Part shown: positions 1 through 6,940 of the stretch, in pieces
How positions within the stretch are numbered: position 1 is the first letter of the stretch
Layout of the letters: each line of letters begins with the position of its first letter
Assembly (NCBI GenBank): GCA_030620735.1
Contig: JAUXDV010000083.1
Span: 1-8,145, forward strand
Origin: Gammaproteobacteria bacterium
GTDB lineage: Bacteria > Pseudomonadota > Gammaproteobacteria > Chromatiales > Chromatiaceae
Reading direction: 5' to 3'
Length of the DNA stretch: 8,145 nt
The notes under the pieces: model-generated
What the model was told of the DNA's origin: nothing
What the model saw: only the letters and a program-made list of their open reading frames with translations
Database searches by the model: none
Translations under genes and position numbers: made by a program

Positions 1-1205
1 CCGAGGGCACAGGCGTAGGGACGGCCATGGCAGAATACCCGGCCAAGAATTTCCCCGCCTTCGCGCAATTGCAGCACTTGACTGATATTCGGAGCCGCAA
101 CCCACAAGGTGTTGTCGGCGGCAAGACAGAGGCCGTCGGGGTAAGCACCATCGAGGTCGGCCCAGAGACGTGGATTGTCGAGTTGGCCGTCCGGGGCGAT
201 GTCGAAGGCGGTGATGCGTGCGGCGAAGGTTTCGGCGACAATCAGTGTGTTGCCGTCGGGCGTGATGGCCATACCATTTGGGAAGATCACCTCCTGCGTG
301 ACAATGCGTGGTGAACCAGCGGGCGGAATCAGAATAATCTCGGCCGTTTTAAGCGACTCACCACCATGCAGGTCATAGCCGAAGTTGCCGACCCAGACAC
401 GCCCCTGGTGATCGACGAGCATGTCGTTGCAGTGGAAACTTGCGAGTCCGGACAAGTCGGCATACTCTTCAAGCCGACCCTGTTTGAGGCGGCAGACACG
501 CCGCCCGGTCATCATCACGATGAGTGCGGCGCCATCCGGCAGCCAGCCGAGACCACCGGGAAGATCCGGTGTCTTGATGACTTCAGTCAAGTTGCCATCC
601 GGGTGTAACCGCAGCACGCGCCGGGCGTGCTGGTCGGTGAACCATAGCTCGCCATCATGCCAGCGCGGGGCCTCGGGAAACATCAGCTCAGCGGCCAGTA
701 TGGTGGTGTGAAAGTCTCTCTTCAGACCCAGCAGGGTGACAATCTGCTCGACAATAGCCGCTGGCGTTTGATCGATGCTGACGGCCAGTGCGTTCACGCA
801 AGGCTCCAGATCGGCAAACTGGCTACGCAGTAGTTCGGCTGGCATAAAGTGTCCGGCACGTTGTTGAAGACGGGCGAGGATCAAGCCATAGTCGCCCTGG
901 AGGTGGACGAAATGGACATTGGCCGGATCGGGGTCGAGGCGCTGACGATAGCTTTGCTTCAATGCAGAGCAGGCAAGTATGGCGGATTCACGTTGCCTGA
1001 TGCGCTGCTGCAACTCTTCGGCGAGCTGATCCAGCCATGGCCAGCGATCATCGTCATTCAACGCTGCACCGCTGGCCATTTTGGCAATATTTTGCGCCGG
1101 GTGGAAGTCGTCGGCATCCAGAAATGGCCAGCCGAGCCGTTCGGCAAGTAACTTGCCAATGGTGCTCTTGCCGTTGCCCGAGACCCCCATCAATACGATG
1201 ATCAT
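1..1205 (-). CDS. Gluconokinase-gluconolactonase fusion protein (3' end outside window)
   Basis: This frame stays open from the ATG at 1205 to the left edge (401 codons, no stop). Residues 1 to about 162 are a GntK-type gluconokinase (ATP + gluconate to 6-phosphogluconate): P-loop GVSGNGKST at 7-15, HPAQNIAKMASG near 35-46, LNDDDR at 49-54, CSALK at 79-83 and RAGHF at 116-120, all closely like E. coli GntK (about 175 aa). After a linker of only some 5-8 residues, an SMP-30/gluconolactonase beta-propeller begins. Its expected metal and substrate residues are visible: E178 (PEAPRW), N260 (HCND), N310 (FPNG) and D357 (YPDG). About 235 of an expected 290 or so propeller residues lie inside the window. 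The start overlaps the stop of the upstream glucosidase gene (ATGA, 1202-1205) and has a good Shine-Dalgarno. I see no frameshift at the junction. The two domain assignments are strong; bifunctionality is inferred. Confidence 0.93.
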   Translation of the reverse strand, partial: MIIVLMGVSGNGKSTIGKLLAERLGWPFLDADDFHPAQNIAKMASGAALNDDDRWPWLDQLAEELQQRIRQRESAILACSALKQSYRQRLDPDPANVHFVHLQGDYGLILARLQQRAGHFMPAELLRSQFADLEPCVNALAVSIDQTPAAIVEQIVTLLGLKRDFHTTILAAELMFPEAPRWHDGELWFTDQHARRVLRLHPDGNLTEVIKTPDLPGGLGWLPDGAALIVMMTGRRVCRLKQGRLEEYADLSGLASFHCNDMLVDHQGRVWVGNFGYDLHGGESLKTAEIILIPPAGSPRIVTQEVIFPNGMAITPDGNTLIVAETFAARITAFDIAPDGQLDNPRLWADLDGAYPDGLCLAADNTLWVAAPNISQVLQLREGGEILGRVFCHGRPYACAL

Positions 1206-3901
1206 GGTTTATCCTCCGTGCCATATACCGGGATGTCACGTTGATATTCGCGCATCACCAGATTGGCGAGCAGGCCTGTCCAGCCTGTCTGGTGGGCGGA
1301 ACCGAGACCCTGACCGGTTTCCGCATGGAAATATTCATAGAAACTATATAGCGGTGCTTCACCAGAGGTAAGCGGGGTTTCACTGCGCATGGCAGGGATG
1401 TTGCCGTTTTCATCCTGTCGATACAATCCGACCAGACGGTCAGCGATAAGCATGGCTATCTGACGCATATTGAGATGCTGGCCGTCGAGCTGGGGTACGG
1501 GAGCGGTAAAACCATCGCCCAGGAAATGGTGATATTTCTCCAATGCCTGAATCAGCGCATAGTTGGTTGGCATCCAGATCGGCCCGCGCCAGTTGGAGTT
1601 GCCACCAAACAGACCGGAGTTGGATTCGCCGGGAACGTATTCGATGTGTGTCTCACCAAGACCCGGAATGTAACCGAGATCACGATGCTGCTGGTGGATT
1701 TTGCTGACACTGCGGATGCCGTAGGGTGAGAAGAATTCATCTTCATTCAGCAGGCGTTCAAGGATGCGTGGCAGTTGTGAGTGATCCACCAGGGCCAGCA
1801 GGTGTTCGCCACGATCATTTTCCCACTCCGGGCAGGCACAGATGTAGTTGCCATGGAACAATCCGCCCTTATGCTCGCGCAACAGCTGGCGAAAACGGGG
1901 TGCGGCCTTTAACAGGCGTTGGTCGATGACCTCGCAGGCAAATAACGGAATCAGTCCGACCCATGAATAGACATCGATACGGTGAGCGACACCTTGTGGC
2001 GTAATGAGTAGATCCTTGAAAAAACCGGCATCATAATCCCACAGTGATACCCCGCCATGATTGTTGCCGGCGATGGTATCGGCGATGGCCAGAAACTGCT
2101 GGTAACACTGAATGGCAATCTCTTCATATTCAGGATTGTGGCGATTGATCTCCAGCGCCATCACCACCATATTGGCGGAGAACATCGCCATCCAGCCAGT
2201 CGCATCCGCCTGTTTCAGAGTGTAGCCGGGTGGCAGGGCGCGTGAGCGGTCGTATACCGAGATGTTGTCCAGGCCAAGAAAGCCGCCCTCGAACAGATTA
2301 TGGCCACTGCTGTCCTTGCGGTTGATCCACCAGGAGAAGTTGAGCAATAACTTGTGGAATACACGTTGCAGGTAGCCGGTGTCGCCTGCGCCACGCTGTA
2401 GTTGTTCGGCGCGAAAGACTTTCAGAGCACCCCATGCATGGACCGGAGGATTGGAGTCGCCGAAGGCCCATTCGTAAGCAGGCAGCTGGCCATTCGGGTG
2501 CAGATAGCGTTCGTTTACCATGAGTTCGATTTGCGCCTTGGCGAAATCAATATCAATATGCGCCAGTGTGGCGGTCTGGAAGGCCAGATCCCAGGCTGCA
2601 AACCAGGGATATTCCCAGCAGTCCGGCATCGAGATGATGTCGGCAGCCTGCAGGTGCTGCCACTGTTTATTGCGTCCCTGCCAGCGACTCGCTGGCGGTG
2701 GCAGCTGGTCACCCTGTAGCCAGCGTTCTACATCGTAGTGGAAGAACTGTTTGCTCCACACCATGCCGGCGAAGGCCTGACGCATGATGGCATGATCCTC
2801 GGCGGCGGCGTTTGGCAATAAGTCGGCATAAAATTGATCGGCCTCGTCACGGCGTTTTTTAAACAGCGCCTTGTTGTCTGCGAACGGTTTCTGCAGAGCG
2901 CTATTGCTCAGTACCAGTTCGATGCTGATGGTCTCTCCGGCTGCGGCAGACAGATGGTAGACCGCAGCGAACTTGCTGCCACGCTGTGCCGGGTTCACCG
3001 CCTGTTGTTCGCCATCGACCAGGTAGCGATGAAAAGCATCCTTGACCCAGTGTGATGGATTGGCCGACCCCCACAGGCGTTGATGATTGGATTCATTCCC
3101 GGTGAACAGCAGATCAGCATCGCCCTGACCATACAGGTACATGGTTTCCAGGCTGCGGTGACGGGTTATAACGCCCCACTGACCGGTGAGCGTATCAGGA
3201 TTGAGTGTGATCTCCGGACGCAACAGCGCAGCACCATTGACATCACCATCACCCCAGACCCAGTCGTTACGAAACCACAATTGTGGTAACAACCACAGCT
3301 CAGCGGACTGGTCGCCACGGTTGGTGGCGCTGATATGCAGATGAATCAAGTCGGGGGATTGCTTTGCATATTCGATGCGTATATCCCAAAAGCGGTTGTG
3401 TTCGAACACGCCGCTATCGATCAGATTGTATGCCGGGTCGGTGCGCGAACGGCGCCGGTTTTCCTCCACCAGTCTGGCGTAGGGGTAGGCCGCCTGCGGG
3501 TAGCAGTAGCGATAATCCAGATAGCTGTGCGTCGGTGTTGCATCGGCGTAGAAGTAGACCTCTTTGACATCTTCACCGCGGTTGCCTTCGTTGCCGGTCA
3601 GGCCGAATGCACGCTCTTTGAGGATCGGGTCACGACCATTCCACAGTGCCAGCGCCAAACACAGGCGTTGCTCGCGGTCACAGATGCCGCCGAGTCCATC
3701 TTCGTTCCAGCGATAAACGCGTGAGCGGGCATGGTCGTGTGGAAAATACTCCCAGGCGGTGCCATGTTCGCTGTAGTCTTCCCGCACCGTACCCCAGGCG
3801 CGTTCGGACAAATAGGGCCCCCATCGCTGCCAGTCCTGGTCATCGTGTAGACGCTGGCGTTCAGCACCTGGAGAGGATTTGGATGTTGAGTGGTTATTCA
3901 T
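1202..3901 (-). CDS. GH63 / MGH1-like family glucosidase, about 900 aa
   Basis: The 899-residue protein belongs to the large bacterial 'glucosidase' family with an MGH1-like (alpha/alpha)6 catalytic domain related to clan GH63 (E. coli YgjK, mannosyl-oligosaccharide glucosidase). The N-terminal signature of this subgroup is present (WGPYLSERAWGTVREDYS near 27-44, YFPHDHARSRVYRW, LALWNGRDPILKERAFGLTG). The catalytic half shows WEYPWFAAWDLAF with D438 as the likely general acid, GGNSNWRGPIWMPTN, and a C-terminal FYEYFHAETGQGLG segment whose E856 or E861 may be the base. These catalytic roles are inferred by analogy with GH63. There is no signal peptide, so it should be cytosolic. It starts 20 bases after the debranching enzyme gene and overlaps the kinase-lactonase gene by 4 bases. 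The start ATG has only a weak AGG upstream. Family members hydrolyse different alpha-glucosides or mannosides; the substrate cannot be read from sequence, though the neighbours suggest release of glucose. Confidence 0.9.
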   Translation of the reverse strand: MNNHSTSKSSPGAERQRLHDDQDWQRWGPYLSERAWGTVREDYSEHGTAWEYFPHDHARSRVYRWNEDGLGGICDREQRLCLALALWNGRDPILKERAFGLTGNEGNRGEDVKEVYFYADATPTHSYLDYRYCYPQAAYPYARLVEENRRRSRTDPAYNLIDSGVFEHNRFWDIRIEYAKQSPDLIHLHISATNRGDQSAELWLLPQLWFRNDWVWGDGDVNGAALLRPEITLNPDTLTGQWGVITRHRSLETMYLYGQGDADLLFTGNESNHQRLWGSANPSHWVKDAFHRYLVDGEQQAVNPAQRGSKFAAVYHLSAAAGETISIELVLSNSALQKPFADNKALFKKRRDEADQFYADLLPNAAAEDHAIMRQAFAGMVWSKQFFHYDVERWLQGDQLPPPASRWQGRNKQWQHLQAADIISMPDCWEYPWFAAWDLAFQTATLAHIDIDFAKAQIELMVNERYLHPNGQLPAYEWAFGDSNPPVHAWGALKVFRAEQLQRGAGDTGYLQRVFHKLLLNFSWWINRKDSSGHNLFEGGFLGLDNISVYDRSRALPPGYTLKQADATGWMAMFSANMVVMALEINRHNPEYEEIAIQCYQQFLAIADTIAGNNHGGVSLWDYDAGFFKDLLITPQGVAHRIDVYSWVGLIPLFACEVIDQRLLKAAPRFRQLLREHKGGLFHGNYICACPEWENDRGEHLLALVDHSQLPRILERLLNEDEFFSPYGIRSVSKIHQQHRDLGYIPGLGETHIEYVPGESNSGLFGGNSNWRGPIWMPTNYALIQALEKYHHFLGDGFTAPVPQLDGQHLNMRQIAMLIADRLVGLYRQDENGNIPAMRSETPLTSGEAPLYSFYEYFHAETGQGLGSAHQTGWTGLLANLVMREYQRDIPVYGTEDKP
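1213..1217 (-). promoter_or_regulatory. Ribosome binding site of the kinase-lactonase fusion gene
   Basis: GGAGG lies 7 bases before the ATG at 1205, inside the 3' end of the upstream glucosidase gene. It supports 1205 as the start and allows independent or coupled re-initiation at the ATGA overlap. Confidence 0.75.
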
Positions 3902-3921
3902 GGTGGTTGCCTGTGAATATT

Positions 3922-5976
3922 TTATCTTTTGTCAGCCGCAGAATTTCGTGTGGAGGAGTTGGCTGCATGCTGCTGCCCTGTATGCGAACTGGATTCGTCC
4001 CGGATCAGACGCCAGGCTTGCAGCACCGTAGCAACGGACCAGGCCTGTGACGGGGCGCCGCGCGGCATGTGTGGCGGGTCGCCATCGAAGATTTCGCTAA
4101 TGCTGCCGAGTCCGGCATCAAACAGATGATCGCGCATCGGTTCGAGCAGCGCCAGTGCGGCTGTGGCATCATGATGAAGTCGGAAATGCGCCATGGCGTG
4201 ATGGCCAAGCAGCCAGCTCCACACCGTGCCGTTGTGGTAGGCCGAATCACGCGCGGCAACACCACCCTGATAAATACCCTGATAAGCCGAATCCTGTGGA
4301 GTCAGCGATCTGAGTCCATAGGAGGTGTATAAATGACGCTGCACCTCGTCCAGCACACTCTTTGCTGCTGCCTTGTCGAGCAACGGCCAGGGCAGGCTGA
4401 GTGCAAAAATCTGATTCGGGCGGATACTGGCATCATTGCCCTGCGGAGTATCGAGTACATCATACAAGCCACCATCCGGCCGTAAATATCGCTGAAAGCC
4501 ATGCCGGGCATGCTGCGCCAGGGTAGCATAGTTGTCGCCATTACGGCCCAGCTGTGTCGACAACTGCTGCATCGCACACAGAGCGTTGTACCACAGGGCG
4601 TTCACTTCTACCGGTTTGCCGATACGCGGCGTCATGGCGATGCCATTGACCCGTGCGTCCATCCAGGTCAGTTGGGTGCCTGCTTCACCGATATGCAACA
4701 GGCCGTTCTCTTCGTCCAGTTGGATCCGGTAGCGAGTGCCATGGTGGTATGCGCTGATGATTTGATCAAGTACCGGCAGCACCTTGCGCAGGGCACTCTT
4801 TTCACCGCCTGCCTCCCAATAGGCATGCCAGGCAAGAATGAACCAGAGTGAGGCATCCACGCTGTTGTATTCGGGTGCGCTGGCGGGTACAGCTGATTCC
4901 GGGAAACGGTTCGGGATCATGCCCTGATCCACATAGTCCGCCCAGGTTTCAAGGATACGCCGGGCCAGCGGCAGTTGGCTGGTGGTCAGCGTCAGGCCGG
5001 GCAGGGCGATCATGGTGTCGCGGCCCCAGTCCGCAAACCAGGGATAGCCGGCAATGATTGATTCGCCGGATCCACCCCCTTTGAGCGGCCGGCGGAACAG
5101 AAAACGTTCACTGCCGGCCATGAGCTGGTCTATCCAGCCAGGTGTTACGGGTTTGAATGCTGCGTGCGCCCTGGCCGGAAAATCACACTGGAGCTGCTGC
5201 TCGCGTTGTAGTGCGGCTGCCGGATCTGGTGAAACACTGGCGCGTAACCCGGCGCGTACTCCATGCCAATGGCTGTCGTTCAGTGTCATGCTGGCCTGGG
5301 CAATAGCCAGATGGTTATCCCGGTCCGGAAGACCGCGGTCGCGTTCGTGTGGCAGCAGCAAGTCATTTATCCAGCTGTGTTCGACCTCGAGTTCACCCGA
5401 GCTGAGCTGGATATGCAGCCTGGAGGTGTCGGCATAATTGACCTGCAGCGTGCGTTTATCCAGTAAGCGTGTTTCAGGGGTGATGTCGCCGCTGGAGATT
5501 TGACTGTGATGGTCGCGCTGGTTAATCCACAGCTGCAATTGTAGATTCACTGCCGTGTCATGCGGCGCATCCATTAATCGAAAAGCGACCCATACCGCTG
5601 CTTCGCCCTGTTCCATGAAGATACGCTGTTCCAGGCGCACACCTCCGACCGCATAAACCCAAACGGGCAACTGGCCGTCGAGCCGGAAGGATTCGATATG
5701 TTCATGGCCGTGTGGCGCTATGGCGCCCGACTGCCAGTGGTTGCAACTTAAGGGATAATACTGGCCATTGATCTCGAGGAGGGGTTCAGCCCTGGTAAAT
5801 AAGAGCTGGCGATCCAGCGTGCTGTTAATGGGTGTGATCAACAGGCCGTGATAGCGGCGCGTGAGTGAACCGGCAATCGTGCCGGCAGCATAACCACCCA
5901 GTCCGTTGGACAGCCACCACTCACGGCGTTCAGCCTGCGCCAGGTCGTTGCAGATCGCACGCCCGAAGCGGATCAT
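3922..5976 (-). CDS. Glycogen debranching enzyme, amylo-alpha-1,6-glucosidase (GH133-type)
   Basis: The 684-residue protein has the two-domain layout of bacterial/archaeal glycogen debranching enzymes. The N-terminal domain carries EWWLSNGLGGYAAGT...TRRYHGLL (19-46). The C-terminal (alpha/alpha)6 catalytic domain carries GYPWFADWGRDTMIALPGL with D316 and D320, YHNGTVWSWLLG (N582) and ISEIFDGDPPHMPRGAPSQAWS (E628). D320 and E628 are the natural candidates for catalytic acid and base, inferred from the family. Such enzymes hydrolyse alpha-1,6 branch stubs of glycogen-like glucans and release free glucose. No signal peptide is seen, so it should act on intracellular polymer. The ATG at 5976 overlaps the stop of the dehydrogenase gene (ATGA, 5973-5976), with GGGAAGGCGG just upstream as a modest ribosome site. 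After the last conserved helix (near 660) there is a Ser/Asn/His-rich hydrophilic tail of about 23 residues that looks disordered and is probably not part of the fold. Confidence 0.94.
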   Translation of the reverse strand: MIRFGRAICNDLAQAERREWWLSNGLGGYAAGTIAGSLTRRYHGLLITPINSTLDRQLLFTRAEPLLEINGQYYPLSCNHWQSGAIAPHGHEHIESFRLDGQLPVWVYAVGGVRLEQRIFMEQGEAAVWVAFRLMDAPHDTAVNLQLQLWINQRDHHSQISSGDITPETRLLDKRTLQVNYADTSRLHIQLSSGELEVEHSWINDLLLPHERDRGLPDRDNHLAIAQASMTLNDSHWHGVRAGLRASVSPDPAAALQREQQLQCDFPARAHAAFKPVTPGWIDQLMAGSERFLFRRPLKGGGSGESIIAGYPWFADWGRDTMIALPGLTLTTSQLPLARRILETWADYVDQGMIPNRFPESAVPASAPEYNSVDASLWFILAWHAYWEAGGEKSALRKVLPVLDQIISAYHHGTRYRIQLDEENGLLHIGEAGTQLTWMDARVNGIAMTPRIGKPVEVNALWYNALCAMQQLSTQLGRNGDNYATLAQHARHGFQRYLRPDGGLYDVLDTPQGNDASIRPNQIFALSLPWPLLDKAAAKSVLDEVQRHLYTSYGLRSLTPQDSAYQGIYQGGVAARDSAYHNGTVWSWLLGHHAMAHFRLHHDATAALALLEPMRDHLFDAGLGSISEIFDGDPPHMPRGAPSQAWSVATVLQAWRLIRDESSSHTGQQHAANSSTRNSAADKR

Positions 5977-6779
5977 CCGCCTTCCCGGAAACCGGGGTAG
6001 AGGGTCATGCCACCATCGACAAATAGACTGGTTCCGGTGATGTAGTCGGAATCATCCGAGGCTAGCCATACTGCAGCGCGGGCGATGTCTTCGGGTTTGC
6101 CAATGCGCTGATAGGGGATCAGCTTCAGCAGTTCGGCTTCCGCCTCCGGTGTATTCCAAGCGTTCGTGTTGATGGGGGTGGCGATGGCTCCAGGCGAGAT
6201 ACTGTTGACGCGAATCTTCTTTACAGCCAGCTCCTGTGCGATGCTTTGCATCATCATGTTGACACCGCCTTTGGAGGTGGCATAGTTGACATGGCCGGCC
6301 CAGGGGATGACCTCATGGACTGATGACATACAGATGATTTTTCCTGCTGAGCAGGAGAGTTCCGGATCGATACCGCGGCGTATAAATTCGCGCGCTGCCT
6401 CGCGACAGCACAGAAATTGGCCGGTCAGATTGATGTCGATAACGAACTGCCACTGATCCAGCGTCATTTCGGTGAAATCCGCATCACGTTGCACACCAGC
6501 GTTTGCGACCAGAATATCAATGCTTCCCCAGGCATCGATCATCTGTTTGAACATCGCCTCTACTTGATCCTCCTTGCTTACGTCGGCACGGATTGCCAGC
6601 GCATCACTGCCGTTTGATTTAATTGTCTCCACGACGTTGTTTGCGCGTTCCTCGCTGCTGATGTAATTCACCACCACTTTTGCGCCAGCCTTGCCGAGGG
6701 CGATCGCCACTCCCTTGCCAATACCGGAATTTGCGCCGGTGACCAGCGCGCGTTGGCCTGTTAAAACTTTATGGGACAT
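5973..6779 (-). CDS. SDR-family glucose 1-dehydrogenase
   Basis: The 268-residue protein is a classical short-chain dehydrogenase: nucleotide-binding TGANSGIG at 14-21, NAG at 93-95, catalytic S153, Y166 and K170 (Y-x-x-x-K), and PGAIATPIN at 196-204. It is closer to Bacillus glucose 1-dehydrogenase than to generic FabG-like members: MSSVHEVIPW (151-160), the NYATSKGG segment and the C-terminal GGMTLYPGF ending all match that group. The expected reaction is beta-D-glucose + NAD(P)+ to D-glucono-1,5-lactone. Directly after Tyr39 there is Ile40 (NYISS), where Bacillus enzymes as I recall have Arg, so coenzyme preference may differ. A strong ribosome site precedes the ATG. It is the first gene of the operon, overlapping the debranching enzyme gene by 4 bases. 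A downstream lactonase and gluconokinase support the glucose assignment, but a related sugar or polyol substrate is possible. Confidence 0.9.
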   Translation of the reverse strand: MSHKVLTGQRALVTGANSGIGKGVAIALGKAGAKVVVNYISSEERANNVVETIKSNGSDALAIRADVSKEDQVEAMFKQMIDAWGSIDILVANAGVQRDADFTEMTLDQWQFVIDINLTGQFLCCREAAREFIRRGIDPELSCSAGKIICMSSVHEVIPWAGHVNYATSKGGVNMMMQSIAQELAVKKIRVNSISPGAIATPINTNAWNTPEAEAELLKLIPYQRIGKPEDIARAAVWLASDDSDYITGTSLFVDGGMTLYPGFREGG

Positions 6780-6784
6780 GGTTT

Positions 6785-6790
6785 CTCCTC
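6785..6790 (-). promoter_or_regulatory. Ribosome binding site of the dehydrogenase gene
   Basis: A full GAGGAG lies 5 bases before the ATG at 6779 and fixes the start of the first gene of the minus-strand operon. The spacer AAACC is the same as the last five bases before the fusion gene's start at 1205. Confidence 0.8.
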
Positions 6791-6872
6791 ATGTGTGATG
6801 ATATTGTGCCGATGAAGATGGTGCTGCCATCTCCGTGCGTTTGTTTGGTGCTGTATTGAAGATGCTGAATAG

Positions 6873-6903
6873 TTGCCTTTCACAGAACCATTGCCGATAG
6901 AAT
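6873..6903 (+). promoter_or_regulatory. Candidate sigma70-type promoter for the exported-protein gene
   Basis: TAGAAT (6898-6903) matches the -10 consensus in 5 of 6 positions and TTGCCT (6873-6878) matches the -35 in 4 of 6. The spacer of 19 bases is longer than ideal. Transcription would start near 6910, leaving a leader of under 30 bases before the ATG at 6937. Confidence 0.35.
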
Positions 6904-6926
6904 ACGGCCATCGTTCAACTCCTTGA

Positions 6927-6940
6927 GCATGTTCACATGC
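6927..6940. repeat. Small perfect inverted repeat spanning a start codon
   Basis: GCATGT (6927-6932) and ACATGC (6935-6940) are perfect reverse complements separated by TC, and the right arm contains the ATG of the gene at 6937. It could be an operator half-site pair or a minor hairpin over the start codon; at 6-base arms, chance is also possible. Confidence 0.4.

Larger units (their letters stand above)
6780..6936. other. Divergent intergenic region between the sugar operon and the exported-protein gene
   Basis: These 157 bases separate two divergently transcribed units and must hold both their promoters. On the minus strand I find no convincing -35/-10 pair ahead of the dehydrogenase gene; the operon may rely on an activator or a poor consensus. 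No regulator gene lies in the window. No RNA gene or riboswitch-like structure is evident. Confidence 0.6.

Noticed and set aside
690..725. Frameshift or merged genes at the kinase/lactonase junction
   Set aside because: The codons were followed one by one through the junction; the frame is continuous and no start with a ribosome site precedes the lactonase part.
27..1151. Several plus-strand open frames of 80-100 codons opposite the kinase-lactonase gene
   Set aside because: They are antisense shadows of a clearly conserved minus-strand gene and show no recognisable protein features.
3335..3724. A 129-codon plus-strand frame opposite the GH63-like gene
   Set aside because: It lies wholly antisense to conserved codons of the glucosidase; its composition is that of a reverse-frame shadow.
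3646..4050. A 134-codon plus-strand frame across the junction of the two hydrolase genes
   Set aside because: It overlaps both real genes in antisense, is Arg/Pro/Ser-rich and has no family signature.
5054..5437. A 127-codon plus-strand frame opposite the debranching enzyme
   Set aside because: It is antisense to conserved catalytic-domain sequence, rich in Ser, Arg and Cys, and typical of shadow frames.
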